Positions 1-9,373 of a stretch of DNA of 64,000 bases are shown here, in pieces (positions within the stretch are counted from its first letter, which is position 1; each line of letters begins with the position of its first letter). Source of the stretch: CAHJWH01 sp965198905 (lineage in GTDB: Bacteria > Pseudomonadota > Alphaproteobacteria > Caulobacterales > Caulobacteraceae). The notes under the pieces were generated by a model. It searched no databases, was not told where the DNA came from, and was given only the letters and a program-made list of their open reading frames with translations. The stretch lies in contig OZ240678.1 in NCBI GenBank assembly GCA_965198905.1, forward strand, positions 1 through 64,000. Direction: 5' to 3'. The translations under genes were made by a program, and so were the position numbers.

Positions 1-300
1 GCCCTCGAGGGCTGCGACACAGCCCGCCCGCCCGGTGAAGCCATCCATCAACCCGGCGTCAAGCTCGTAAGCTCCATCCGTGTTAGGTGATGAGCCCCGA
101 CCGGCGACGTAAAGTCCTGAGAGCTCGAGGTCTCTAATCGTTTCGACCGCTACGGAGAGGGCGGAGACGCCGTCCAGCAGTCGATCCCGAGCGGCTTCCA
201 CCAGCCCGCGCATATGGTCGATTTCACGGCTATAATCACGGGAGCGGGTCGCCCCGGCGCCGCCATGCAGCGCCAGGGAAATCGGAGAGCGGGAAGACAC
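1..300 (-). CDS. Isoaspartyl peptidase/L-asparaginase, N-terminal part (runs off left edge)
   Basis: This is the first 100 codons of an Ntn-hydrolase of the plant-type asparaginase/isoaspartyl dipeptidase family, which cleaves isoaspartyl dipeptides and asparagine after autoproteolysis into two subunits. The translation carries the N-terminal HGGAG motif (about residues 12-16) and the block GRGSSPNTDG followed by ELDAGLMDG and a GxVAALEG run, all characteristic of the alpha subunit. A GTG at 298-300 is the likely start because no better in-frame start lies before the preceding gene. That gene ends only 10 bases upstream, so the two may be cotranscribed. The autoproteolytic Thr is beyond the window, so integrity cannot be judged. 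Confidence 0.85.
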   Translation of the reverse strand, partial: MSSRSPISLALHGGAGATRSRDYSREIDHMRGLVEAARDRLLDGVSALSVAVETIRDLELSGLYVAGRGSSPNTDGAYELDAGLMDGFTGRAGCVAALEG

Positions 301-310
301 CGAGGGCCTG

Positions 311-889
311 TTATGCCTTGGGATATTGAATAGTCCCTTGCAAATGCTCGATCACCGACCGCGCGTCATAGGCGTGCGCGTTGCTGGCCGGCTTTGCACC
401 GTGGAACATCTGCACTTCCACGCTGGCTTGGTAGCGCGTCACCTGATCGATGTCGAAGGCTCCGCCGCCGAACCCATCGCCATAGCCGAAGCCGCCGAAA
501 CCGCCGTACCCGCCGAAGCCATAGCCCCAGCCGAAACCCGGCCGATAGAGACTCCAATAGGGGCCGCCGCCCCATCCCCCAAAGTAGGGATCGGAGTCGC
601 CGTAGTAGCTGGTCTGGTGCTCGGTATGCCGGTCGACCGCCTGGAACCAGTCATAGCCCTGCTTCAGCGTCAACTGGGCGGAGCGGAACAGCAGGTAGCG
701 CTCGACAGTCTGACGCGAGGTCACAGAATTGCCGGCGAAGTCCACCTTCCAGCGATTGGTCTCAATCTGCTGATCGCTGTAGCCGCCCTGGGTGGCGGCC
801 CGCTGGGCCGTTATCGGCTGGTAGGGTGTGGCGGTCTCGCAAGCGCTCAAACTGAGCGCCGCCGCAGCCAGGATCAAAACCCGCTTCAT
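311..889 (-). CDS. CC0125-like outer-membrane lipoprotein
   Basis: This 192-residue protein starts with a classic lipoprotein signal: MKRVLILAAAALSLSAC, with the lipobox LSAC giving Cys17. The mature part contains LTLKQGYDWF, which I associate with the CC0125/CC1285 lipoprotein group of Caulobacterales, and then a long Gly/Tyr/Phe-rich stretch (roughly residues 95-150) that is probably flexible. I chose the ATG at 889 over a TTG at 904 because GGAG lies 9 bases upstream of it and it puts the signal peptide at the N-terminus. It is followed closely by the asparaginase gene on the same strand. Function is unknown. Confidence 0.75.
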   Translation of the reverse strand: MKRVLILAAAALSLSACETATPYQPITAQRAATQGGYSDQQIETNRWKVDFAGNSVTSRQTVERYLLFRSAQLTLKQGYDWFQAVDRHTEHQTSYYGDSDPYFGGWGGGPYWSLYRPGFGWGYGFGGYGGFGGFGYGDGFGGGAFDIDQVTRYQASVEVQMFHGAKPASNAHAYDARSVIEHLQGTIQYPKA

Positions 890-972
890 TGTACTGGTCT
901 CCAACCCGTAAGCGGGCCTTCAACCCCATAAATGGTGAGCGCGGCGGCTTGTTCCTAGCGCGGGGGCGGGTT

Positions 973-1242
973 TCAGTTCACCAGGCCGACCACTTGGGCG
1001 AACCGAACCTTGGCGGGAGAGACGACACCTACGGTACTGAGCCTGACGGAATGGATCACCGCCTGAATCTCGCGGCGCCAGAACTCGAGGAAGCTGTGCA
1101 CCCTGGGGTACTCAGGCGCCACGTCCAAGGTCTGCCACATGAAACTCTGCAGCAGCTTGGGATGGTCAGGCATGTAGTAGAGAACTTCTGCGGTGGTCAG
1201 GCGGCCACCTTTCAGCTGGGTCTCGAAATCGTCCGTCCTCAT
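973..1242 (-). CDS. usg: Usg family protein
   Basis: The 89-residue product matches the Usg family, a small alphaproteobacterial protein of unknown function named for its position upstream of trp genes in some species. Diagnostic segments are LTTAEVLYYMPDHPKLLQ, the tryptophan in FMWQTLD, and HSFLEFWRREI followed by IHSVRL. The ATG at 1242 is preferred over an upstream start at 1308 because AGGAG sits 8 bases before it and the length then equals the usual family length of about 90. Here it is not beside trp genes but between a lipoprotein gene and argG. Confidence 0.85.
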   Translation of the reverse strand: MRTDDFETQLKGGRLTTAEVLYYMPDHPKLLQSFMWQTLDVAPEYPRVHSFLEFWRREIQAVIHSVRLSTVGVVSPAKVRFAQVVGLVN

Positions 1243-1371
1243 GGGCTGAACTCCTGGCGCGACGCGCCTGCCCAGCAAACAGAGCACATGCTTAACGCCG
1301 CGTTTCACACGATCGTCACGTGAGCCAGAGGCGGGTCCACGTCTGCTTGAGGACGCATCGATCCCCTGTCC

Positions 1372-1434
1372 GGCGCCTCAGACGCAGGCGCCGAAGCTCC
1401 TATTCCCTCCCCCTTGAGGGGAGAGAATAGGAGC
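1372..1434. terminator. Two tandem hairpins downstream of argG
   Basis: A 7-bp stem GGCGCCT/AGGCGCC (1372-1378 and 1386-1392) is followed by a longer inverted repeat at 1396-1434 (GCTCCTATTC...GAATAGGAGC with a CTTG-type loop and one bulge). The second hairpin ends two bases beyond the argG stop codon. It lacks a clear U-tract, so intrinsic termination is likely but not certain. Confidence 0.6.
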
Positions 1435-1435
1435 C

Positions 1436-2665
<1,230 letters not shown>

Positions 2666-2804
2666 GGCGGGGGTCCTGTCGGAAAGGTCGCGCGCCGCTT
2701 AGGGCGCCAGGCTCTGCAGCGCAACCGCGCCGGCCTGACGGGGCGCGCCGCCTCGACGCAGATCAGGCGATGACCCGAGCGTTCGCTGAGCCTATCTTCC
2801 CCGC

Positions 2805-5675
2805 ATGAGCGAGATCACCCTGCTGGACCCGTCCGAGGCCGACATGGACGTGGAGATCACAGCGCCCGTCGAGGTCGATCCCGTAAAGCCCATGCGGCTC
2901 TATCTGGTGGACGGGTCAGGCTACATCTTCCGGGCCTTCCACGCCCTCCCCCCCCTGACCCGCAAGTCCGACGGCCTGCCGGTGGGCGCGGTTTCGGGCT
3001 TCTGCAACATGCTGTGGAAGCTGATCTGCGACACCCGAGACGGCGACGACGGCAAGGGCCTGGGCGCGCCGACGCATCTGGCGGTGGTGTTCGACGCCAG
3101 CGAAAAGACCTTCCGCAGCCAGCTGTACGACCAGTACAAGGCCCACCGGCCGCCGCCGCCTGCCGACCTCGTCCCCCAGTTCCCGCTGATCCGCGAGGCG
3201 ACGCGGGCTTTCGGCGTGCCGGCCATCGAGCTGGAGGGCTACGAGGCCGACGACGTCATCGCCACCTACGCCCGCCAGGTCTCCCGGGCCGGGGGCGAGG
3301 TGGTGATCGTCTCCTCCGACAAGGACCTGATGCAGCTGGTGGACGAGCAGACCTGCCTGCTCGACCCCGTCAAGCAGGTTAAGATCTGCCGCGCCGAGGT
3401 GATCGAGAAGTTCGGCGTGCCCCCCGAGAAGGTCATCGAGGTCCAGGCGCTCGCCGGCGACAGCGTGGACAACGTGCCCGGCGCCCCCGGCATCGGGATC
3501 AAGACCGCCGCCCAGCTGCTGACCGAGTACGGCGACCTGGATACGCTGCTGGAGCGCGCCCACGAGATCAAGCAGCCCAAGCGGCGGGAAACCCTGATCA
3601 CCTTCGCCGACCAGGTCCGCGTCTCCCGCCAGCTGGTGACGCTGGCCGACGATGCCCCGGTGCCCGATCCCGTCTCCGACTTCGTGGTGCGCGCGCCGGA
3701 CCCGAAGGTGCTGGGCGACTTCCTCGACCAGATGACCTTCAAGACGCTGGCGCTGCGCGTCGGCGAGATGGCCGGCCTGCCCGCGCGCGCGGCTCCTCCC
3801 GCAGCGCCTGCACCCGAGGCGGTGAAAATCGACCCGGAGACCTATGTCTGCATCCAGGACCTGGAGACGCTGGACGCCTGGATCGCGCGCGCCTTCGAAG
3901 CGGGTGTGATCGCCTTCGATACCGAGACCGACGCCCTGTCCTGCTCCAACGCCGGCCTCTGCGGCATCTCGCTGGCCATCACGCCGGGCGAGGCCGCCTA
4001 CATCCCGCTCGGCCACTGTGCGGCGGCAGGGCTCGACCTCACCGAGCGCGAGCACTGGACGCAGCTGGGGCTGGAGGAAGCCATTGAGCGGCTGAAACCG
4101 CTGATGGAAGACCCCACCGTGCTCAAGGTGGCCCAGAACGCCAAGTACGACATCGCGGTGATGAGCCGCTACGGCGTGCGCGTGGCGCCCATCGAGGACA
4201 CCATGCTGATGTCCTACGTGCTGGACGCGGGCGTGCACAACCACGGCATGGACGAGCTATCCCAGCTCCACCTCGGCCACGTCCCCATCCCGTTCAAGCA
4301 GGTCGCCGGCGTCGGCAAGAAGCAGGTCAGCTTCGCCGAGGTGGAGCTGAAGCCCGCCACCGCCTACGCCGCCGAAGACGCAGACGTGACGCTGCGGCTC
4401 TACCAAGCGCTCAAGCCCCGCCTGCAGAAGGAGCGCCTGCTCACCGTCTACGAGACGCTGGAGCGGCCCATGCCGCAGGTGCTGGCCACCATGGAATGCG
4501 CCGGGATCAAGGTGGACCCCGACCGCCTGCGCCAGCTCTCCCACGAGTTCGGCATCAAGATGGTGGAGGCGGAGGGGCGCGCCCACCAACTGGCCGGCCA
4601 CCCCTTCAATCTCGGCAGCCCCAAGCAGATCGGCGACGTGCTGTTCGGCGAGATGGGCCTGCCCGGCGCCAAGAAGACCGGCACCGGCGCCTGGTCCACC
4701 GACGTGAAGGTGCTGGAAGACCTCGCCTTGCAGGGCCACGCCCTGCCCCGCGCCATCCTGGACTGGCGCCAGATCTCCAAGCTGAAGGGCACCTACGCCG
4801 ACGCCCTGGTCACCGCCATCTCACCGAACACCGGCCGGGTGCACACCAGCTTCGCCCTGGCCAGCACCACCACGGGCCGCCTCTCCTCCTCGGACCCCAA
4901 CCTGCAGAACATCCCGGTGCGGACGGAAGAGGGTCGCAAGCTCCGCACCTGCTTCATCGCCGAGCCCGGCCACGTCATCGTTTCGGCCGACTACTCCCAG
5001 ATCGAGCTACGCCTGCTCGCCCACATCGGCGACATCCCCCAGCTGAAAGAGGCCTTCCGCAAGGGCCAGGACATCCACGCCATGACCGCGTCGGAAATGT
5101 TCGGCGTGCCCATCGAGGGCATGGACCCGATGGTCCGCCGCCGCGCCAAGGCGATCAACTTCGGCATCGTCTACGGCATCTCGGCCTTCGGCCTCTCCAA
5201 CCAGCTCGGCATCCCCCAAGACGAGGCGGGGGCTTACATCCGCACCTATTTCGAGCGCTTCCCCGGCATCCGCGACTACATGGACAAGACCCGCGCCTTC
5301 GTGCGCGAGCACGCCTATGTCACCACCCTGTTCGGCCGGCGCATCAACATCCCCGATATCCGCTCCAAGGCCATGGGCATGCGCCAGTTCTCCGAGCGCG
5401 CCGCCATCAACGCCCCCATCCAGGGCGCCGCCGCCGACATCATCCGCCGCGCCATGATCCGGATGCCCGCCGCGTTGAAGGCCGAAGGGCTCAGCGCCCG
5501 GATGCTGCTGCAAGTGCACGACGAACTGGTGTTCGAGGCGCCAGGGGCCGAGGCGCAGGCGCTCTGCGCCCTGGCCGCGCAGGTGATGTCACAGGCGGCA
5601 GAGCCGGCCGTCGCCCTGTCGGTGCCCCTGACCGTCGACGCCCGCGCCGCCGCCAACTGGGACGAAGCGCACTAA
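2805..5675 (+). CDS. polA: DNA polymerase I
   Basis: The 956-residue product is a full three-domain Pol I used in Okazaki-fragment maturation and repair. The 5'-3' flap nuclease occupies about residues 25-320 (LVDGSGYIFRAFHALPP, EADDVIATYA, GIGIKTAAQLL). The 3'-5' proofreading domain appears active, with the DxE motif in FDTETDAL and a DAED near its end. The polymerase domain has motif A DYSQIELRLLAHI, motif B RRRAKAINFGIVYG and motif C HDELVFE. Compared with E. coli PolA it has a slightly longer N-terminus rich in Asp/Glu. It is monocistronic. Confidence 0.97.
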   Translation: MSEITLLDPSEADMDVEITAPVEVDPVKPMRLYLVDGSGYIFRAFHALPPLTRKSDGLPVGAVSGFCNMLWKLICDTRDGDDGKGLGAPTHLAVVFDASEKTFRSQLYDQYKAHRPPPPADLVPQFPLIREATRAFGVPAIELEGYEADDVIATYARQVSRAGGEVVIVSSDKDLMQLVDEQTCLLDPVKQVKICRAEVIEKFGVPPEKVIEVQALAGDSVDNVPGAPGIGIKTAAQLLTEYGDLDTLLERAHEIKQPKRRETLITFADQVRVSRQLVTLADDAPVPDPVSDFVVRAPDPKVLGDFLDQMTFKTLALRVGEMAGLPARAAPPAAPAPEAVKIDPETYVCIQDLETLDAWIARAFEAGVIAFDTETDALSCSNAGLCGISLAITPGEAAYIPLGHCAAAGLDLTEREHWTQLGLEEAIERLKPLMEDPTVLKVAQNAKYDIAVMSRYGVRVAPIEDTMLMSYVLDAGVHNHGMDELSQLHLGHVPIPFKQVAGVGKKQVSFAEVELKPATAYAAEDADVTLRLYQALKPRLQKERLLTVYETLERPMPQVLATMECAGIKVDPDRLRQLSHEFGIKMVEAEGRAHQLAGHPFNLGSPKQIGDVLFGEMGLPGAKKTGTGAWSTDVKVLEDLALQGHALPRAILDWRQISKLKGTYADALVTAISPNTGRVHTSFALASTTTGRLSSSDPNLQNIPVRTEEGRKLRTCFIAEPGHVIVSADYSQIELRLLAHIGDIPQLKEAFRKGQDIHAMTASEMFGVPIEGMDPMVRRRAKAINFGIVYGISAFGLSNQLGIPQDEAGAYIRTYFERFPGIRDYMDKTRAFVREHAYVTTLFGRRINIPDIRSKAMGMRQFSERAAINAPIQGAAADIIRRAMIRMPAALKAEGLSARMLLQVHDELVFEAPGAEAQALCALAAQVMSQAAEPAVALSVPLTVDARAAANWDEAH

Positions 5676-5708
5676 CCCGTCGAAAGACTACCTCAAATGG
5701 CATCCTCT

Positions 5709-5723
5709 TTAAGACAACCTTAA
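5709..5723 (+). promoter_or_regulatory. CtrA-type box (TTAA-N7-TTAA)
   Basis: TTAA at 5709-5712 and TTAA at 5720-5723 are separated by exactly seven bases (GACAACC). This is the full consensus for the Caulobacter cell-cycle regulator CtrA. It lies about 40 bases upstream of the GTG start at 5765 and is the only perfect match I noticed in an intergenic region here. Confidence 0.6.
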
Positions 5724-5764
5724 ATGATCATTGGCTATTTCCTGCAACCTAGGGAGGAATGGCC

Positions 5765-6511
5765 GTGGCCGACATTTATGTACGATCGCAGGTCGGATCG
5801 ACTGATCGCCAGCCTGGAGTTTGGTCCCGGCTCGCCACAGTCCTGGGCCGGCGAAAGACGCAACGCCCGCCCTGGTCCTGCACCTGTTCGGAGACTCCGC
5901 CAAAGGCGGTCCCCACTGTCGTCTTTCGCGCGCGGCGACCCGCGGGTGGCGTCCCAACGACGCCGACCGTCTTTGGCTCGCCACCGCCCTCCATTCTGAA
6001 CGACGCCTACATCGCGTCGGTGCTGGAACTCGCCTTGAAGGCGCAATCCTTGACCTCTGGCGCCACGCGTCTGCACACCTGCCTGACGGACCTGCATGCC
6101 TTGTCAGGTGAGGTCGTGGAGATGCTTCATCCGCTTGCACAGGTCTGCGGATTGAAGGTGGTGCGCGATGCGTCACCTTCCAGGGCGGACGGATGGGCCG
6201 ATCCGGAGGCCCTCTACGTCGTGCTTTCCTATCTGATCCTGCGGACGCTCACGGGCGTGCCTGCGCCTGGTCACATCCGTATCATGGTGACCGCGTCCGC
6301 TTGCGAGGCGCAGATCCTGATCCTCTCGCCCCTCTCCCATGTCGTCGGCGGCGAAGGCGGTTCGACGCCCGAGTTCGACCTGAACGCCGCACATGGCGTC
6401 CTGCGCGCGATGGGCGGCGCTCTGGTCCTGGAACCACGCCGAGCAGGCTATTCGCCTCTCAGCGTGACCTTTCGCAGCACGCCTCCCCTTCCTCTGCGTC
6501 GCGCCACCTAG
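5765..6511 (+). CDS. Degenerate histidine-kinase-like ATPase domain protein
   Basis: A roughly 248-residue protein whose second half resembles a HATPase_c domain that has lost its catalytic residues. DPEALYVVLSYLILRTLTG aligns with the kinase N-box (DPxRLxQVLxNLLxNA) but lacks the Asn, and LNAAHGVLRAMGGALVLEP resembles the G2 box without its glycine pair. No HisKA histidine is obvious, and the first ~80 residues are low complexity. The GTG at 5765 has GGAGG seven bases upstream, whereas the ATG at 5759 sits almost on that site. TadE and TadG genes follow on the same strand, and a CtrA-type box precedes it. A regulatory or scaffold role is inferred. Confidence 0.55.
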   Translation: MADIYVRSQVGSTDRQPGVWSRLATVLGRRKTQRPPWSCTCSETPPKAVPTVVFRARRPAGGVPTTPTVFGSPPPSILNDAYIASVLELALKAQSLTSGATRLHTCLTDLHALSGEVVEMLHPLAQVCGLKVVRDASPSRADGWADPEALYVVLSYLILRTLTGVPAPGHIRIMVTASACEAQILILSPLSHVVGGEGGSTPEFDLNAAHGVLRAMGGALVLEPRRAGYSPLSVTFRSTPPLPLRRAT

Positions 6512-6535
6512 GCAAACGTTCGGACGAGGTTCATC

Positions 6536-6988
6536 ATGATCTTAAACACCACCTCAGGTTGTTCAAGGCCCACCGGCGGCTTTCGCGGCCTGCTTCGCGC
6601 GTGCTCGGGAACGGCGGCGGTGGAGTTCGCCATCCTCGCGCCAGTGCTTATCCTGCTGCTGTTCGGCATCGTGGTCTATGGCGGCTACTTCCTGATCGCC
6701 CACTCCATGCAGCAGCTAGCCAACGATTCGGCCCGCGCGGCCCTGGCAGGGCTGTCGGACACGGAGCGGCAGTCCCTGGCCCAGGCCAGCCTCTCCAGCG
6801 AGCTGCCGACCTACGGCTTCCTGAACCCCAAGCTGGTCCAGCTGGCCTATGCCGACCAGGCGCAGGTGATGACCGTGAACGTCGCCTACGACGCGTCGGC
6901 CAGCCCGCTCTGGGCCCTGAAGGGCGTCATCCCCATGCCTTCCTCCAGCGTCGCGCGCAGCGCCTCGGTGCAGGTGGGCGGGTTCTGA
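6536..6988 (+). CDS. TadE-like pseudopilin
   Basis: This 150-residue protein has the TadE/TadG N-terminal signature: GTAAVEFAILAPVLILLLFGI, a short cytoplasmic leader followed by one hydrophobic segment (about residues 27-50) with Glu near its start, then a soluble tail. TadE-like minor pseudopilins take part in assembly of Flp/Tad pili and are processed by a prepilin peptidase in some systems. GAGGT lies about 6 bases before the ATG. The TadG gene begins one base after the stop codon, so the two are translationally coupled. No TadA/B/C or CpaB-F genes are in this window, so the rest of the apparatus must be elsewhere. Confidence 0.85.
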   Translation: MILNTTSGCSRPTGGFRGLLRACSGTAAVEFAILAPVLILLLFGIVVYGGYFLIAHSMQQLANDSARAALAGLSDTERQSLAQASLSSELPTYGFLNPKLVQLAYADQAQVMTVNVAYDASASPLWALKGVIPMPSSSVARSASVQVGGF

Positions 6989-6989
6989 G

Positions 6990-8687
6990 ATGAGGGGGCT
7001 GGCGAGCGCCTTCGCGCGGGACCGTCGCGGCGTCACCGCGATGCTGACCGCGCTGTGCTTCATGGCGCTGATGGCGAGCGCGGCCCTGGCCGTCGATCTC
7101 GGCCACCTGTTCATGCGGTCGCGGCAGCTGCAGGGGATCGCCGACCTGGCGGCCATGGCGTCGGTCCAGGCGCTTGACCCCGGCGCCTCCACCTCCCCCC
7201 AAGCCGCAGCCGCCGCCACGGCGGCCCTGAACCCCTGGCCCGGCAGCGTGAGCGCGAGTGCGATTAGCGGCGTCTACACCGCCGACGCGACGGCGCCCGC
7301 CTCCAAGCGCTTCGTCGCTGGGGGCGTCAGCCCCAATGCGATCCAGGTGAGCCTCACCGCGCCGGTGCCGCTCTATTTCGCCGGGCTCCTGATCGGCCGC
7401 TCCAGCCTGAACGTGACCCGAAGCGCCATCGCCGCCCGAGCGCAGTACGCCGCCTTCTCCATCGGCTCCGGCGTTGCCGCGCTGAACGGCGGCGTGGCCA
7501 ACGCCCTGCTCTCCGCCTTGACCGGCAGCCAGGTTCAGCTCTCGGTGGCGAATTATCAGGCCCTGGCGTCGGCCAACGTCGATCTGCTGAGCTACATCCC
7601 CGGCCTGCAGACCCGCGCCGGACTCAAGGCGCTCAGCTTCGATCAGGTTCTGGCCAGCTCGGTCGCGCCCGCGACCGCGCTCGCCGCCCTGGCCGACACG
7701 CTTAACGCCAGCGGCCAGTCCGCCGCGGCAAGCTCGGCGCAGGCGCTGGCGGCCGCATCGGCCGGCCTCTCCCCGACGCCGCTCGGCGCCCTGTTCGACC
7801 TCGGTCCCTACGCCGCCCAGGACCACACCGCCGACAACAAGGCCGAGGCGCTGAGCGTGAACGCCTCGAGCCTCGCCTACGCCCTGATCGAAGCCGCCAA
7901 CGGAACGCGCCAGCTCAGCGTGTCGCTGGACGGCCTAGCGCCCGGCGTAGCCAAGCTGAGCCTTTCGCTGGCCATCGGGCAACGCCCCAGCCACTCCCCC
8001 TGGCTGACCGTGACAGATGCAGGCCAGGTGGTGATTCGCACCGCCCAGATGCGTCTGTATCTGCAAGCCGGGCTGGCCCCGGGCCTGTTGTCCACGCTCA
8101 CCGGCGGCGCGCTGATCAACCTGCCGGTCTATCTGGAGGCCGGATCGGCCCAGGCCAAGCTGGTCGAGATGGAATGCCCGTCGAGCGCGGCGGACCAGGC
8201 GCTCGACCTCAGCGTCTCGCCGAGCCTGGGGACGCTGGCGATCGGCCAGGTCGATCCCTCGACCCTGGCCGCCTTCTCCACCCCGCAGACCGTCCAGCCC
8301 GCGACCCTGGTGGACGCTCTGCTGGTGCGCGCGACCGCCTCGGCCTCCATCGCCGTCGGCGGCGGCCAGGCCAGTTGGCAGCCGGTGCGGTTCACCCAGG
8401 CCGACATCGCCGGCGGAACCCTGAAGAGCGTCTTCACCAACGATATCGCCCGCGCCAGCGTCGCGTCCCTGCTGTCCACCACCAGCATCCAGGTGCAGAC
8501 GCCGGTCGGCGCGCTGGGCCTGCCGCCCGCGGGGACGCCGTCGCTGCTGCAGACCGCCCTGACCCAGGCCGCCCCTTCCCTCGACGCCGTGATCGGCCAA
8601 GTCGAGGCGGTGAGCGGCGTCAGGCTGGGAGAGGCGGACGTCTGGGCCGACGGCCTGCGCTGCCATGGCGCCGCGCTCGTGGGCTGA
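6990..8687 (+). CDS. TadG-family pilus assembly protein
   Basis: The 565-residue product begins with a TadG-type N-terminus: DRRGVTAMLTALCFMALMASAALAVDLGHLF, i.e. one membrane anchor, then RSRQLQGIADLAAMASVQAL, the conserved segment in which the anchor is followed by a helix rich in Ala. The rest is a large Ala/Ser/Leu-rich periplasmic domain with no recognisable motif. It is cotranscribed with the TadE gene one base upstream. A tRNA-Asn gene follows 63 bases after the stop. Confidence 0.8.
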   Translation: MRGLASAFARDRRGVTAMLTALCFMALMASAALAVDLGHLFMRSRQLQGIADLAAMASVQALDPGASTSPQAAAAATAALNPWPGSVSASAISGVYTADATAPASKRFVAGGVSPNAIQVSLTAPVPLYFAGLLIGRSSLNVTRSAIAARAQYAAFSIGSGVAALNGGVANALLSALTGSQVQLSVANYQALASANVDLLSYIPGLQTRAGLKALSFDQVLASSVAPATALAALADTLNASGQSAAASSAQALAAASAGLSPTPLGALFDLGPYAAQDHTADNKAEALSVNASSLAYALIEAANGTRQLSVSLDGLAPGVAKLSLSLAIGQRPSHSPWLTVTDAGQVVIRTAQMRLYLQAGLAPGLLSTLTGGALINLPVYLEAGSAQAKLVEMECPSSAADQALDLSVSPSLGTLAIGQVDPSTLAAFSTPQTVQPATLVDALLVRATASASIAVGGGQASWQPVRFTQADIAGGTLKSVFTNDIARASVASLLSTTSIQVQTPVGALGLPPAGTPSLLQTALTQAAPSLDAVIGQVEAVSGVRLGEADVWADGLRCHGAALVG

Positions 8688-8750
8688 ACCTCCGGCCACA
8701 CCGCTTGCGCCGCCCGTGGCCTGCGGCTAAGACCTCGCCTCCCACGCTGA

Positions 8751-8825
8751 TCCGCGGTAGCTCAGCGGTAGAGCAATCGACTGTTAATCGATTGGTCGTA
8801 GGTTCGAATCCTACCCGCGGAGCCA
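8751..8825 (+). tRNA. tRNA-Asn(GTT)
   Basis: A 75-base cloverleaf. The acceptor stem TCCGCGG pairs with CCGCGGA, the T arm contains GGTTCGAATCC, and the anticodon loop CTGTTAA has GTT at 8783-8785. The 3' CCA (8823-8825) is encoded. Confidence 0.97.
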
Positions 8826-8908
8826 GCGTGGGTTTTCACGACGAAGCTCGGCGCGAGCGGCCTCGCCGCCTTTGCCGCCCCTCCATTGTCGAGATGACCC
8901 TGAGGCCC

Positions 8909-9373
8909 TCAGCGCCCGGCGGCGAGATCGACCGGGCAAGCGTCGGCGAGGCGGTGCGCGTCGATCGACGCGGCGCCGGGCAGACCGGCGGTCGGGGACA
9001 CCATGAACTTGAAATGGAAGTCCAGGTGGAAGGACTCCGGCGCGTACCGGCCATCCACGTCCACCTTGGAAAGCACCAGCCGCCCCTTGTGGGTGTAGCA
9101 GGAGCCACCGCGGAACGCGGCGTGGCCACCCTCGACCTTCCGGCTCGCATAGGTGCATTGATAGTGGCTGGTCTGGGGCGAGGTGACGAACTGGGCCACC
9201 TGCGACTCGGTCAGGCACTTGCGCACGTGGCTGCCGCCGGAAAGCAGCGCCAGGGAGTATTTCTCCGAACTCTCCCAATAGCCTGGCAGGACAGGGGTGG
9301 CGGGCTGGGCCCTCCCCGCTGTCGAGCTTCCCGCCAGCATCGCCGTCGTCAGCGCCAGGCGCGCCAGCCTCAC
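8909..9373 (-). CDS. Secreted DUF3617 family protein
   Basis: A 154-residue secreted protein with a signal peptide ending near AGRAQ (residues 1-24). The mature part looks like the DUF3617 family: PGYWESSEKYSLALLSGG at the start, then a KCLTESQVAQF segment and a Cys-containing core (HYQCTYASRK, GGSCYTHKG). The family function is unknown. The GTG start at 9371-9373 overlaps the ubiG stop codon (GTGA), so it depends on translational coupling to ubiG. No coenzyme-Q role is indicated by the protein itself. Confidence 0.75.
   Translation of the reverse strand: MRLARLALTTAMLAGSSTAGRAQPATPVLPGYWESSEKYSLALLSGGSHVRKCLTESQVAQFVTSPQTSHYQCTYASRKVEGGHAAFRGGSCYTHKGRLVLSKVDVDGRYAPESFHLDFHFKFMVSPTAGLPGAASIDAHRLADACPVDLAAGR

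Noticed and set aside
2916..4244. Long antisense frames within polA
   Set aside because: They have low-complexity His/Gly/Val-rich translations typical of antisense frames in GC-rich genes, and polA is well supported.
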